Notes: a model not told the origin generated them from the letters alone. A stretch of 39,083 nt of DNA from Anaerolineae bacterium (GCA_023544525.1 JAMJFU010000011.1:1-39083); one strand, 5' to 3'; counted from the first letter of the stretch, positions 18,306 to 27,570 are shown. Numbers and translations: made by a program.

Positions 18306-19235
18306 ATGAGCGAGTTCGGATCCTGGGAGAGGAAACTCCAGAACTGGTACGAGCAGTTTGCCGGCCGGATCAAGGAGACCCTGAAGGGCCTATACCAATG
18401 GCTGAACAGGGTTACAGGCGGCGTGCCGCGGATCCTGGGCACGACGTTCGGGAGCTTTGGCGAGGCGCGGGGTTCTGAGGCGGCTGCCGGCATGGCCTAC
18501 TATGCACTCTTTTCGCTGTTCCCATTGACCCTGGCGCTGGTCGCTATTGGCGGCTTTTTCCTGGAGAGACAACAGGCTGTGCAGCAGACCATCCTGCTCA
18601 TCAGGCAAGCTTTCCCCGTTTCACAGTCCCTGATCGTCGAAAACATCCAACAGGTCCTGGAATTGCGTGGCACGGTGGGGCTCATCGGCTTGGTCGGTAC
18701 ACTCTGGTCGGCCTCTGGATTCTTTACCATTCTGACGCGAAACGTGAACCGGGCCTGGCCCTCTGCGACGGCGCGTGGTTTCTGGGCCAGACGGCTGATC
18801 GCCCTGACCATGATCGGCATCTTGTTCGGGCTGCTGCTTGTGTCCCTGCTGTCCAGGACCGCACTGAATCTCCTCTCCCAGCTGCAGATTCCCCTGGGGG
18901 ACAGCGGATCGATCTCTGATACGCCTCTGTGGCTGGTTGCGTCTACACTGGTTCCCTGGCTGCTCACCCTCGTCCTGTTTACGGCGTTATACCGCTGGGT
19001 ACCAAACACGCAAGTGCCCGGGTGGGCGGCTCTTTGGCCCGCGGTCGTCGTGTCCGCAGTGTGGCAGATCGGAGCCGGTGTCTTTGCCTGGTACGTCGGT
19101 AGCGGTCTCGCGCCCTATCGGGTTGTGTACGGCTCTCTGGGCACAATCATCGCCCTCATCTTCTGGATCTATCTGAGTAATTGGCTCATCGTCTTCGGAG
19201 CACACCTGAGCGCAGCCATCGCACAACGCCCGTAG
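18306..19235 (+). CDS. YihY/virulence factor BrkB family membrane protein
   Basis: AAAGMAYYALFSLFPLTLALVAIGGFFL; LWSASGFFTILTRNVNRAW; multi-TM profile. Confidence 0.9.
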   Translation: MSEFGSWERKLQNWYEQFAGRIKETLKGLYQWLNRVTGGVPRILGTTFGSFGEARGSEAAAGMAYYALFSLFPLTLALVAIGGFFLERQQAVQQTILLIRQAFPVSQSLIVENIQQVLELRGTVGLIGLVGTLWSASGFFTILTRNVNRAWPSATARGFWARRLIALTMIGILFGLLLVSLLSRTALNLLSQLQIPLGDSGSISDTPLWLVASTLVPWLLTLVLFTALYRWVPNTQVPGWAALWPAVVVSAVWQIGAGVFAWYVGSGLAPYRVVYGSLGTIIALIFWIYLSNWLIVFGAHLSAAIAQRP

Positions 19236-19292
19236 GAGAGCCTGACCATCTCAAGAGCGACCACTCATCACCGAGAAACTGGAGGTTTGTTT

Positions 19293-20477
19293 ATGGATAT
19301 TCTTGACCGGAAAGAACTGGAACAACTGGGCACAAGGAAGGACGGTTGGCACGTTTCGATCTATATGCCCACGCATCGAGCAGGCGGCGAGGTACAGCAG
19401 GATCCGATCAGGCTGAAGAACCTTCTGACGAAAGCCGAGGAGAAACTGCGTGAGTGGGACCTCCGGCCACCCGAGATTGCGTCGATCCTGGAGCCGGGGT
19501 TCGCTCTCCTGGATGACCACATCTTCTGGCGACGGCAGAGCGACGGGCTGGCGATCCTGGCTGCCCGGGACGCATTCCACACCTACCGCCTGCCTTCCAG
19601 CTTTGAGGAGGAGGTGATCATCGGTCCCAGCTTCTACACCAAGCCACTCCTGCCTATCGTCAGCCACGGCGGCCTGTTCTATGTGCTGGCACTCAGCCAG
19701 GGCCAGATACGCCTGGTGCAGGGGACGCGTTACACCGTGGGTGAGGTCGATCTGGAGGACGTCCCTGACAGCCTTGCCGAGGCCCTGCGGTTGGACGACC
19801 CAGAAGCGCGGCTGCAGTTCCATACCACAACCGGTCCCGGACACGGCAAGGGCGGTGCTCCCACGGCAGGCACCGGAGCCGGGCGCCAGGCAACCTTTCA
19901 CGGTACCGGCGCGCCGGCCGACGACGAGAAGGACGGGATCCTGCGCTATTTCCAGCTCGTCGATAAAGGCATGCAAGAATTACTGGCGGGGCAACAGATC
20001 CCTTTGGTGTTGGCAGGTGTGGACTATCTTCTGCCGCTATACCGAGAAGCGAGCAGCTATGACCACATCCTGGAGGAGGGCATCGTGGGCAACCCGGAGC
20101 AGTTGAGCACCAAGGAACTCCACCAACGCGCCTGGACGCTCGTGCAGCCCCGGTTCCTCGAGGAACAAGAGGAGGCCACCCGCCTCTACCAGCAACTGGC
20201 GGGAGGCGACCGGGCAGTGGCAGAGTTGGACCAAGCCGTGCCCGCGGCCCACTATGGGCGTGTCGCTACGTTATTTGTGCCCGTCGACCTGCAGCGCTGG
20301 GGGACTTTTGATGCCAACACCAACCAGATCGACGCCCACGATGACATGCAACCAGGTGACATAGACCTCCTGGACCTGGCAGCGGTCCAGACTCTGATCA
20401 ATGGCGGCACCGTCTACGCTGTCGAGTCGGACCGCATTCCAGGCGAGGGACCCCTGGCTGCGATCCTGCGCTATTGA
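19293..20477 (+). CDS. Bacterial archaeo-eukaryotic release factor (baeRF)-like protein
   Basis: VSIYMPTHRAGGEVQQDPIRLKNLLTKAEEKL N-terminal motif, FHGTGAPADDEKDGILRYFQLVDKGMQELL central motif, C-terminal GRVATLFVPVDLQRWGTFD. ATG at 19293 preceded by GGAGGT (upstream TTG at 19287 less likely). Confidence 0.72.
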   Translation: MDILDRKELEQLGTRKDGWHVSIYMPTHRAGGEVQQDPIRLKNLLTKAEEKLREWDLRPPEIASILEPGFALLDDHIFWRRQSDGLAILAARDAFHTYRLPSSFEEEVIIGPSFYTKPLLPIVSHGGLFYVLALSQGQIRLVQGTRYTVGEVDLEDVPDSLAEALRLDDPEARLQFHTTTGPGHGKGGAPTAGTGAGRQATFHGTGAPADDEKDGILRYFQLVDKGMQELLAGQQIPLVLAGVDYLLPLYREASSYDHILEEGIVGNPEQLSTKELHQRAWTLVQPRFLEEQEEATRLYQQLAGGDRAVAELDQAVPAAHYGRVATLFVPVDLQRWGTFDANTNQIDAHDDMQPGDIDLLDLAAVQTLINGGTVYAVESDRIPGEGPLAAILRY

Positions 20478-20515
20478 CCAGAGCCGATCACCCATTCAGG
20501 GACCAGGAGTCCGTG

Positions 20516-21724
20516 ATGCGCATTCTGATGGTCAGCCATGGCTATCCGCCCACCCTGAGCGGCGTAACCCTGGTCGTCCAGAAACTCGCTCGAGCCATGG
20601 TCAGACGGGGCCATCATGTGACGGTGGTCACCTCGAGCGATGCTGGAGAGACCTATGAGGCCGAGGACGAAGGGGTCCGGCTCATCCGAGTGCACGGTGG
20701 GCTGAATCCCTTCTGGAAGGAAGCGCCCATCCCCTTCATCAGCCACGGCGACCTGCAGGACATCGTAGAGGACGTCCAGCCCGATATACTCCACGCGCAC
20801 GAGTCGGGCCCCCTGGGCCTGCAACTTGCGCGACTGGAGACCGAGCCGGATGTGCCTCGCGTTATCAGTTGTTATTATGTGCCCCGCTTTGCCGCTCGTT
20901 ACCTGGCCTGGAACGGGGAACCCTCGGAGATCGTCGAGAGCATCGTGCGTAGCTACTCCATATGGCTGTTCAACCACTTCCGATGCGTCGTCTTTTCCAC
21001 CGCCGCTCACAGGCAGTTCTTTGCCGGGGACGAGCTGGTGGTGCCCACGACGGTCATCTCCAACGGCGTGGACGTGCGCCGCTATTCACCCGCCGGCGGG
21101 TGCGACGAGGGCGTTGAGGCAAAATACGACCTTCCGGCTGGCCCGCGCATCCTCTTTGTCAGCCGGCTGGCCAAGGACAAAGAGATCGACGTACTGCTCA
21201 GCAGTATGCGGTCCCTGGATCCAGCTCTCGGGGCACAACTGCTGCTGGTAGGCCGCGGCGACGACGAACCCCGTCTTCAGGAGATCACAGACGAGCTCGA
21301 TCTGAGGGATCGTGTTCGCTTCCTGGGTTTTGTGCCTGAGGAAGACCTGCCGGCCTTGTACCGGGCATCGAGTCTCTTTGCCATCGCCTCCATCTGCGAA
21401 GTCCAGAGCCTGCCCACGTTGCAGGCCGCGGCAACCGGGCTGCCGGTGGTCGCCGCGGATGCCGTCGCTTTGCCAGAACTGGTGCACCACGGCGTGAACG
21501 GTTTTCTGGTACCGCCCGGAAAACCAGAGGCATTTGCCCTGGCGATGGAAGAGCTACTGCGCGACCAGGCCCTGGCTGCCCGGATGGGCACAGCCAGCCG
21601 GGCCATCGCGCAAGAACATGCCGAGGACCGGACCTTCGACCAGTACGAAGAGCTGTGGCTGCAGACTGCACGCGAACACGACAACCCCCGGCAGCCGTCG
21701 GTGATCACACCCAGAGCACACTAG
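20516..21724 (+). CDS. Glycosyltransferase family 4 protein
   Basis: MRILMVSHGYPPTLSGVTLVVQKLARAMVRRGHHVTVVTS; RILFVSRLAKDKEIDVLL; C-terminal ICEVQSLPTLQAAATGLPVVAAD. Confidence 0.88.
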   Translation: MRILMVSHGYPPTLSGVTLVVQKLARAMVRRGHHVTVVTSSDAGETYEAEDEGVRLIRVHGGLNPFWKEAPIPFISHGDLQDIVEDVQPDILHAHESGPLGLQLARLETEPDVPRVISCYYVPRFAARYLAWNGEPSEIVESIVRSYSIWLFNHFRCVVFSTAAHRQFFAGDELVVPTTVISNGVDVRRYSPAGGCDEGVEAKYDLPAGPRILFVSRLAKDKEIDVLLSSMRSLDPALGAQLLLVGRGDDEPRLQEITDELDLRDRVRFLGFVPEEDLPALYRASSLFAIASICEVQSLPTLQAAATGLPVVAADAVALPELVHHGVNGFLVPPGKPEAFALAMEELLRDQALAARMGTASRAIAQEHAEDRTFDQYEELWLQTAREHDNPRQPSVITPRAH

Positions 21725-21744
21725 ATAGCCATCGATGACCTGAG

Positions 21745-21810
21745 AAAGGCAGGAAGCCAGCGGTCTGCCCCAGCTTCGAGCGGGTAGCTGCTGGATGCCT
21801 TTGCCTTTTT
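21745..21810 (+). terminator. Rho-independent terminator-like stem-loop
   Basis: AAAGGCA (21745-21751)..TGCCTTT (21796-21802) with additional internal pairing, followed by GCCTTTTT. Confidence 0.5.
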
Positions 21811-21850
21811 GGGTCAGATCTGGTACCATATTCGTGGAGGATGCAAGTCT

Positions 21851-23605
21851 ATGCCAGAATCACCCTACCTGCAGCAGCTCGAGAACCGGATAGACATCGC
21901 CCACGTGCCGTTCAGCGACCGGGGATCCCGGCTCCTGGTGTTTCGCTACCCCGACCGGGAGCGGCTCTACATCAAGCTCGCCGAGCGACTGACGGAGCTG
22001 GAGCCCGGCCTCGATACCTACCGGTTTCGCCCGCCGTACATCCCCGACTTTTGTTTTATCGATGAGGAAGGCATGGCGCTCTCCTACCGCCTGACTACCT
22101 ATCCCCACCTCCTCGTCTTTGAGACGCGTCTCGGCTCGTTCAGATTGGCTTTCCACCGGCGGGACACGCTAGCCATCGGTCTGCCCGCCGGGGTAGCGGC
22201 AGGCATCCGTTTCCGGGCCAGCACCCAGATGTGGCAAGAGGAGGAGCGAGGCGGAAAGCTGATGGCAGTGCGCAACCTGGCTTACCGCACCAACGGCGAG
22301 GTGGTCAGGAACGAGCTCAGCTACGAACACAAGGCCTATATGATCGAATTCATCGCCGCCCCTGGGGAGGACCTGGCGATTCACCTGAGTGTACGCGATG
22401 ACCTGCGACTGGCCGGCGATCCGGTGCCCTTTTCGGAGACGGAGGCCACAGCGGAGCGGCGTTGGCACAGCTGGTTCTCCCGGGTGCCTATTGTGGCGGA
22501 ACCGTACCGCGATCACTACTACTATGCCTGGTGGGTTATGAGCAACAACCTTGTCGAGCCCGCTGGTAGGGTTGCCCACGAGGCCATGATGCCCTCCAAG
22601 GTGCAGTACGTCGGCATTTGGAATTGGGATGCCTGTTTCCACGCCCTCGCCTTTCGCCACGCCGACCCCGAACTGGCACGCAACCAGTTGAGGACGATGT
22701 TGGATTGCCAATTGCCCGACGGCATGATCCCTGACGCAGTGCACGACGAAGAGGTTATTGCCAACATCGAATTCCCCATGCGGGCAGAGGTCACCAAGCC
22801 GCCCATCATGGCCTGGGCTGCACTTAAATTGGACGAGACAGATCCGGACCCAGAGTTTCTGCAAGAGATCTATGTCCCACTCGTCCGCTGGAACGCCTGG
22901 TGGTTCAGCATGAATGACGACGATGCCGATGGGCTCGTGCAGTACAACCATCCCTATTCCTCGGGATTGGACGATAGCCCCTTGTGGGACTATGGCATGC
23001 CGGTTGAATCACCCGATCTGAACACCTACTTGTGTGTGCAGATGGGATCCCTGGCCATGATGGCCGAAGCCCTGGGCATGCAGAACGAGGCCGATATGTG
23101 GCGCCGGCGGGCAGCCGCTATCGTGCGGCGGATGATCGAGGATTTCTGGGATGAGGAGGCGGGATTCTTTCGCGCCCTGCGTGACGAGCAACCGATCCCG
23201 GTGTGCACGCCCTTTAATCTCTATCCTCTGTGGACGGGCCAGCTGCCGGATACCATCTGCCAGCGGCTGCTCAACCACCTTACCGATCCCCAAAAGTTCT
23301 GGGGGGGCGTGACCATCCCGACCGTGGCGCGCGACGACCCGCATCACGATCCCGAAACCATGTGGCGAGGTCCTGTCTGGGCCAACATCAACTACATCTT
23401 TGTCGAGGCATTGCGGCAGATAGGCGAACTGGAACTGGCCCGGGAGCTCCGGGACAAGACACTAAGGCTGATCATGGACCAGCCAGGCATGTACGAATAC
23501 TACAACTCTGAAACCGGTGAGCCGCCCACGATCGCCGCCCACGCCTTTGGCTGGACTGCGGCGGTCTTTATTGACCTGGCCATCCAGGCCAGCATCGAGA
23601 CATAG
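21851..23605 (+). CDS. GH63/MGH1-type glycoside hydrolase (mannosyl-/glucosylglycerate hydrolase-like)
   Basis: VGIWNWDACFHALAFRHADPELARNQLRTMLDCQLPDGMIPD; YNHPYSSGLDDSPLWD; MWRGPVWANINYIFVEALRQIG, the (alpha/alpha)6 barrel signatures of GH63-like enzymes. Confidence 0.78.
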   Translation: MPESPYLQQLENRIDIAHVPFSDRGSRLLVFRYPDRERLYIKLAERLTELEPGLDTYRFRPPYIPDFCFIDEEGMALSYRLTTYPHLLVFETRLGSFRLAFHRRDTLAIGLPAGVAAGIRFRASTQMWQEEERGGKLMAVRNLAYRTNGEVVRNELSYEHKAYMIEFIAAPGEDLAIHLSVRDDLRLAGDPVPFSETEATAERRWHSWFSRVPIVAEPYRDHYYYAWWVMSNNLVEPAGRVAHEAMMPSKVQYVGIWNWDACFHALAFRHADPELARNQLRTMLDCQLPDGMIPDAVHDEEVIANIEFPMRAEVTKPPIMAWAALKLDETDPDPEFLQEIYVPLVRWNAWWFSMNDDDADGLVQYNHPYSSGLDDSPLWDYGMPVESPDLNTYLCVQMGSLAMMAEALGMQNEADMWRRRAAAIVRRMIEDFWDEEAGFFRALRDEQPIPVCTPFNLYPLWTGQLPDTICQRLLNHLTDPQKFWGGVTIPTVARDDPHHDPETMWRGPVWANINYIFVEALRQIGELELARELRDKTLRLIMDQPGMYEYYNSETGEPPTIAAHAFGWTAAVFIDLAIQASIET

Positions 23606-23630
23606 GGTAGATAGCCTTAGGAGGTCACCC

Positions 23631-25142
23631 ATGGATTCAGATGCCAGACCGAAGGATTGTGAGCTGCTCCAGTCCGAGTTCTTTGCCAACCGGGCGGTGA
23701 TCATTGCCGCAAACCGCGGCCCCGTCACCTTCACCCGTGACGAAGATGGCAATCTCGAAACGCAGCGGGGTGGCGGCGGCCTGGTCACGGCCCTTACGGG
23801 GCTATGTCGCCATACGACAGACATGACCTGGATCGCCTGTGCACGGACGGACACTGACGTCGAATGGGGACAGGGGCCGGTCGACCTCGAGGATGGCTCG
23901 CATATCCAGGCCAGGTTTCTCTCTCCAAGTGAGGAGGCCTACGAGGCATACTACAACATCATTTCGAATCCCTTGCTGTGGTTCCTACAGCACTCGATGT
24001 GGGATGTACCTCGGGCGCCCCTGATCGACCAGGACACCTGGCAGGCTTGGGAAGAGGGATACGTGGCAGTCAACAAGCTCTTCGCGGAGGCCATCGCCCA
24101 GCAGGTGCGCGCCGTTAGCCGTCCCACGCTGGTCATGCTCCAGGACTACCACCTCTACCTGGTCGCCCGCGAGCTCCGCACCCTCCTCCGCCGAAAACAC
24201 CGAGCTACGGTCTTGCACTTTGTCCATATCCCCTGGCCGGGTGCGGAATACTGGCGCATCTTGCCCCCAGGCATGCGCCAGGCCATCCTGGACAGCCTCT
24301 GCGCGGTGGATGTCCTGGGCTTCCAGACCAAGGAGGACGGGCTCAACTTCTTGCGCACCTGCGAGTCGCTGCTGCCCGAGACAGCGGTGAATTACGGTCG
24401 CAGCAGGGTGTGGTACAGGAACCATGCCACCCATGTCCGCGACTTTCCCATCTCCATCGACATCGATGCGCTCAACCATTTGGCAGCGTCGCCAGAGGTT
24501 TCCGAACACCGGGCCGAGGTCCGAGATATTGTCGGGGATCGCAGGCTGATCCTGCGCATCGACCGCATCGAGCCCAGCAAGAATATCGTGCGGGGTTTTT
24601 TGGCCTTTGACGAGGTGCTGGAGCGCTATCCGGAACACTGTGGCAACGTGACGTTTCTGGCCCTGCTGGTGCCCTCCAGGATGGATCTGAAAGAGTACCG
24701 GGACTATCTGGATGCCTTGATGGCCACGGCTGGCCGGGTGAACGCCAGGCATGGGAGCAGTGAATGGGAGCCGGTCCGGGTGTTGGTGGGCGACAGCTAC
24801 CCGCGGGCCGTTGCGGCCATGCAGCTCTATGACGTCCTGCTGGTGAACGCCATCGTCGACGGCATGAACCTGGTCGCCAAAGAAGGGCCAACGGTCAACC
24901 AGCGGCACGGCGTGCTCATCCTCTCGGAACGAGCCGGGGCCCGGCAGCAGTTGGAGCCAGGTGCGTTGGTGGTGTCGCCCTGCGATGTCTATGCCACGGC
25001 GGAAGCCCTGCACCAAGCTCTGGAGATGCCGGCTGAAGAACGCGAGGAGAGCGCCACGCGGCTGCAATGGCTCATCGAGCGGGAAGACATCTCGGACTGG
25101 CTTTCCCGCCAACTGGAGACCATCTCCGAGCTCAACCTGTGA
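23631..25142 (+). CDS. GT20 family glycosyltransferase (trehalose-6-phosphate synthase-like; VldE-like sequence features)
   Basis: RGGGGLVTAL, FVHIPWPGAEYWRILP, RIDRIEPSKNIVRGFLAFDEVL, LLVNAIVDGMNLVAKEGPTVNQ; ATG preceded by AGGAGGT. Confidence 0.85.
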   Translation: MDSDARPKDCELLQSEFFANRAVIIAANRGPVTFTRDEDGNLETQRGGGGLVTALTGLCRHTTDMTWIACARTDTDVEWGQGPVDLEDGSHIQARFLSPSEEAYEAYYNIISNPLLWFLQHSMWDVPRAPLIDQDTWQAWEEGYVAVNKLFAEAIAQQVRAVSRPTLVMLQDYHLYLVARELRTLLRRKHRATVLHFVHIPWPGAEYWRILPPGMRQAILDSLCAVDVLGFQTKEDGLNFLRTCESLLPETAVNYGRSRVWYRNHATHVRDFPISIDIDALNHLAASPEVSEHRAEVRDIVGDRRLILRIDRIEPSKNIVRGFLAFDEVLERYPEHCGNVTFLALLVPSRMDLKEYRDYLDALMATAGRVNARHGSSEWEPVRVLVGDSYPRAVAAMQLYDVLLVNAIVDGMNLVAKEGPTVNQRHGVLILSERAGARQQLEPGALVVSPCDVYATAEALHQALEMPAEEREESATRLQWLIEREDISDWLSRQLETISELNL

Positions 25143-25170
25143 CGGCTGTGTTGGCAGAAAGGAACGCCGA

Positions 25171-26436
25171 ATGAGCGAGCATGTGCCCACGACCGCTATC
25201 CTGCACTATAGTGCCCCACCCGTGATCGGCGGTGTAGAGGCCGTGATGCTGGCCCATGCCGAGACTTTCGTGGCCTGCGGCTACCCGGTCACGATCGTCG
25301 CCGGGCGCGGCGAGGCCGACGCCCTGCCCGGTGGTGTGGACCTGGTCCTCATCCCTGAGCTCGATTCTCAGCACGAGCAGGTGCTCGAGTTTGGCCCAGA
25401 GCTCGAGCAAGGGCTCGTGCCAGCCGGGTTCGAGGAGTTCACGGGTCTCCTGGTAGAGAAACTGGTGCCGGTCGTAGACCGGTTCGACAACATCATCGTG
25501 CACAATGTGTTGACCAAGCGCTTCAATTTGCCGCTGACAGCGGCCCTGTTCCGCCTGCTGGATGCCAACGTAGCGAGACACTGTATCGCCTGGTGCCACG
25601 ATTTTGACTGGACGAGCCCCCGGTCCCGGTCCAAGGTCCATGAGGGCCATCCCTGGGACCTTCTGCGCACCTATCGCGAGGACCTGACCTACGTGGTTGT
25701 CTCAAAAGACCGGCAGCAAACCCTGGCCGGGCTCCTTGGATGCCCGCAGGAGGAGATCCGCGTGGTCTACAACGGGGTCAGCGCCCCGACCCTGCTGGGC
25801 CTTACGGAGCCCGGCAAAGGCCTGGTCGAGCGGCTCGGGCTTCTCAACGCTGAGCTGGTCATATTGATGCCGGTGCGGGTCACCAAGGCCAAGAACATAG
25901 AGTACGCGCTGCGGGTCGTGGCGGCGCTGAAGGAGCGGGACTGCCGGGTCAAGCTGGTACTCACCGGCCCGCCCGATCCCCACGATGAGCGCAGCATGGA
26001 CTATTTCCGCTCGCTGCAAGAGCTGCGTCGCGAACTGGGTGTCGAGCAGCAGATGCGCTTTGTATTCGAATCCGGCCCGGACCCGGGCGAGGGATATTTC
26101 GTCGACTATCCCGTCGTGGCCGATCTCTACCGGGCCAGCGATCTGCTTTTCATGCCCAGTCACAGCGAGGGCTTTGGCATGCCCATCCTGGAAGCAGGGC
26201 TGGTAGGCATGCCCGTGATTGCCACCTCTGTCCCGGCCGCAGAAGAGATCGGTGACGAGGATGTGATGCTCTTTGACCCATCCGACGAGCCACGGGAATT
26301 GGCCGGCCGCTTCCTGGACTGGGCCCAGAACAGCCCTGTTCACCGTTTGCGCCAACGTGTGCGCCAGCACTACACCTGGCAGACCATCTTTCGACGGGAG
26401 ATCGAGCCCATGCTCCAGCGCAGGTCGGAAACGTGA
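25171..26436 (+). CDS. Glycosyltransferase family 4 protein
   Basis: HYSAPPVIGGVEAVMLAHAETFVACGYPVTIVAGRG; LMPVRVTKAKNIEYALRVVAAL; FMPSHSEGFGMPILEAGLVGMPVIATS. Confidence 0.87.
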   Translation: MSEHVPTTAILHYSAPPVIGGVEAVMLAHAETFVACGYPVTIVAGRGEADALPGGVDLVLIPELDSQHEQVLEFGPELEQGLVPAGFEEFTGLLVEKLVPVVDRFDNIIVHNVLTKRFNLPLTAALFRLLDANVARHCIAWCHDFDWTSPRSRSKVHEGHPWDLLRTYREDLTYVVVSKDRQQTLAGLLGCPQEEIRVVYNGVSAPTLLGLTEPGKGLVERLGLLNAELVILMPVRVTKAKNIEYALRVVAALKERDCRVKLVLTGPPDPHDERSMDYFRSLQELRRELGVEQQMRFVFESGPDPGEGYFVDYPVVADLYRASDLLFMPSHSEGFGMPILEAGLVGMPVIATSVPAAEEIGDEDVMLFDPSDEPRELAGRFLDWAQNSPVHRLRQRVRQHYTWQTIFRREIEPMLQRRSET

Positions 26437-27272
26437 TCCCGCCTGAGCCAGATACGGCGCTCCTGGAGCGGCTCGACCGGGCAGAGGGTGTCCGCCTATT
26501 CCTGGACTATGACGGGACCCTGGCCGACTTTGCGCCGACGCCGGACCATGTCAGTCCTGATCAAGAGCTGGTGGATCTCTTGTCCCAGGTCGTGGACCAT
26601 CCACGCATCCAGGCGGCCATCATCAGCGGCCGGCGCCTGGGTCACATCCAGCGGCTGGTCCCCGTCGAAGGCATCCTGCTGGCCGGAACCTACGGGGTGG
26701 AGATCCAAACACCCCAGGGCGAGCGCCTGGACCGCCTGGATTACCACACGGTCCGCCCCACGCTGGAAAAGCTCAAACCCCTATGGGCAGACCTGGTCGA
26801 AGGGCGTGACGGCTTCTATCTGGAGGACAAGAACTGGGCCCTGGCCCTGCACGCACGTTTTGCCGATCCCGCCGAATCCGATTGCGTGCTGGGCGCGGCC
26901 CGCCAGTTGGCGAGGGATGCTATCCGCTCGGGCCCGCCCGACGTCTTCAGGCTGCTGGGTGGCGACAGGTTCCTGGAGATTGGCCCGCAGTTGGCCCACA
27001 AAGGCCGTACCGTGGACTATCTGCTCGAAAGCCGCCCCTGGCCCGGTGCTATCCCTCTCTACCTGGGGGACGACGACAAGGATGAAGAGGCGTTCGATGT
27101 GATCCAGGCCCATCATGGGTTGGCCATCGTGGTCACGCCTGCGCCGCGCGAGACACAGGCCGACTATCGCCTGCAGTCACCGCAGGCAGCCCGCCGTTGG
27201 CTGCGGAGGTTGCTCGTGCACCTGGGCAGCGCCAGAGAGGCTCCCTCAGGAGCACCGGCTTCGCGTTCGTAG
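26433..27272 (+). CDS. otsB: Trehalose-phosphatase (HAD-IIB, OtsB-like)
   Basis: RLFLDYDGTLADFAPTPDHV; AIISGRRLGHIQRLV; LYLGDDDKDEEAFDVI; GTG start overlapping preceding stop (GTGA). Confidence 0.87.
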   Translation: MIPPEPDTALLERLDRAEGVRLFLDYDGTLADFAPTPDHVSPDQELVDLLSQVVDHPRIQAAIISGRRLGHIQRLVPVEGILLAGTYGVEIQTPQGERLDRLDYHTVRPTLEKLKPLWADLVEGRDGFYLEDKNWALALHARFADPAESDCVLGAARQLARDAIRSGPPDVFRLLGGDRFLEIGPQLAHKGRTVDYLLESRPWPGAIPLYLGDDDKDEEAFDVIQAHHGLAIVVTPAPRETQADYRLQSPQAARRWLRRLLVHLGSAREAPSGAPASRS

Positions 27273-27362
27273 TCACCCGCGCAGCCAAAGAACGCTGCAG
27301 CGCCTACAACGAATCCTGGCACTCGCCCTATCGAAGCGCTCTGACCAAAGTCAGTGCTCCTG
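27247..27362. repeat. Terminal-inverted-repeat element (copy 1 of 2), overlapping the 3' end of otsB
   Basis: CAGGAGCACCG (27247-27257) / CAGTGCTCCTG (27352-27362), 1 mismatch; 5' ~25 bp resembles the element at 36912. Confidence 0.6.
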
Positions 27363-27380
27363 CTTGCCCCGCTCAAAAGG

Positions 27381-27409
27381 TTGCAGATACGACCATTTGC
27401 TGGTAGAAT
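27381..27409 (+). promoter_or_regulatory. Candidate upstream sigma70-type promoter for topoisomerase operon
   Basis: TTGCAG - 17 nt - TAGAAT. Confidence 0.45.
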
Positions 27410-27509
27410 AGAATTGTTTGTCCCCGGTCACCGAGCCGAGGCCCACTAGATGTGCCGTATCATCGACCCGATCGAACTAGTCCTTGTGGCCCAATCGGCG
27501 AAAAGGGTC

Positions 27510-27538
27510 TTGACAAACCAGAACATTTGTGCTATAAT
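27510..27538 (+). promoter_or_regulatory. Consensus sigma70-type promoter upstream of gyrB/parE
   Basis: TTGACA (27510-27515) - 17 nt - TATAAT (27533-27538), 33 nt before the ATG at 27571. Confidence 0.85.
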
Positions 27539-27570
27539 GATACGGGCCGATTTTCGTGTGGGAGACAGGT

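Noticed and set aside
27247-27362. tRNA or structured ncRNA interpretation of the intergenic region after otsB
   Set aside because: No cloverleaf, no T-loop GTTCRANNC at the right spacing; the inverted termini are better explained by a repeat element.
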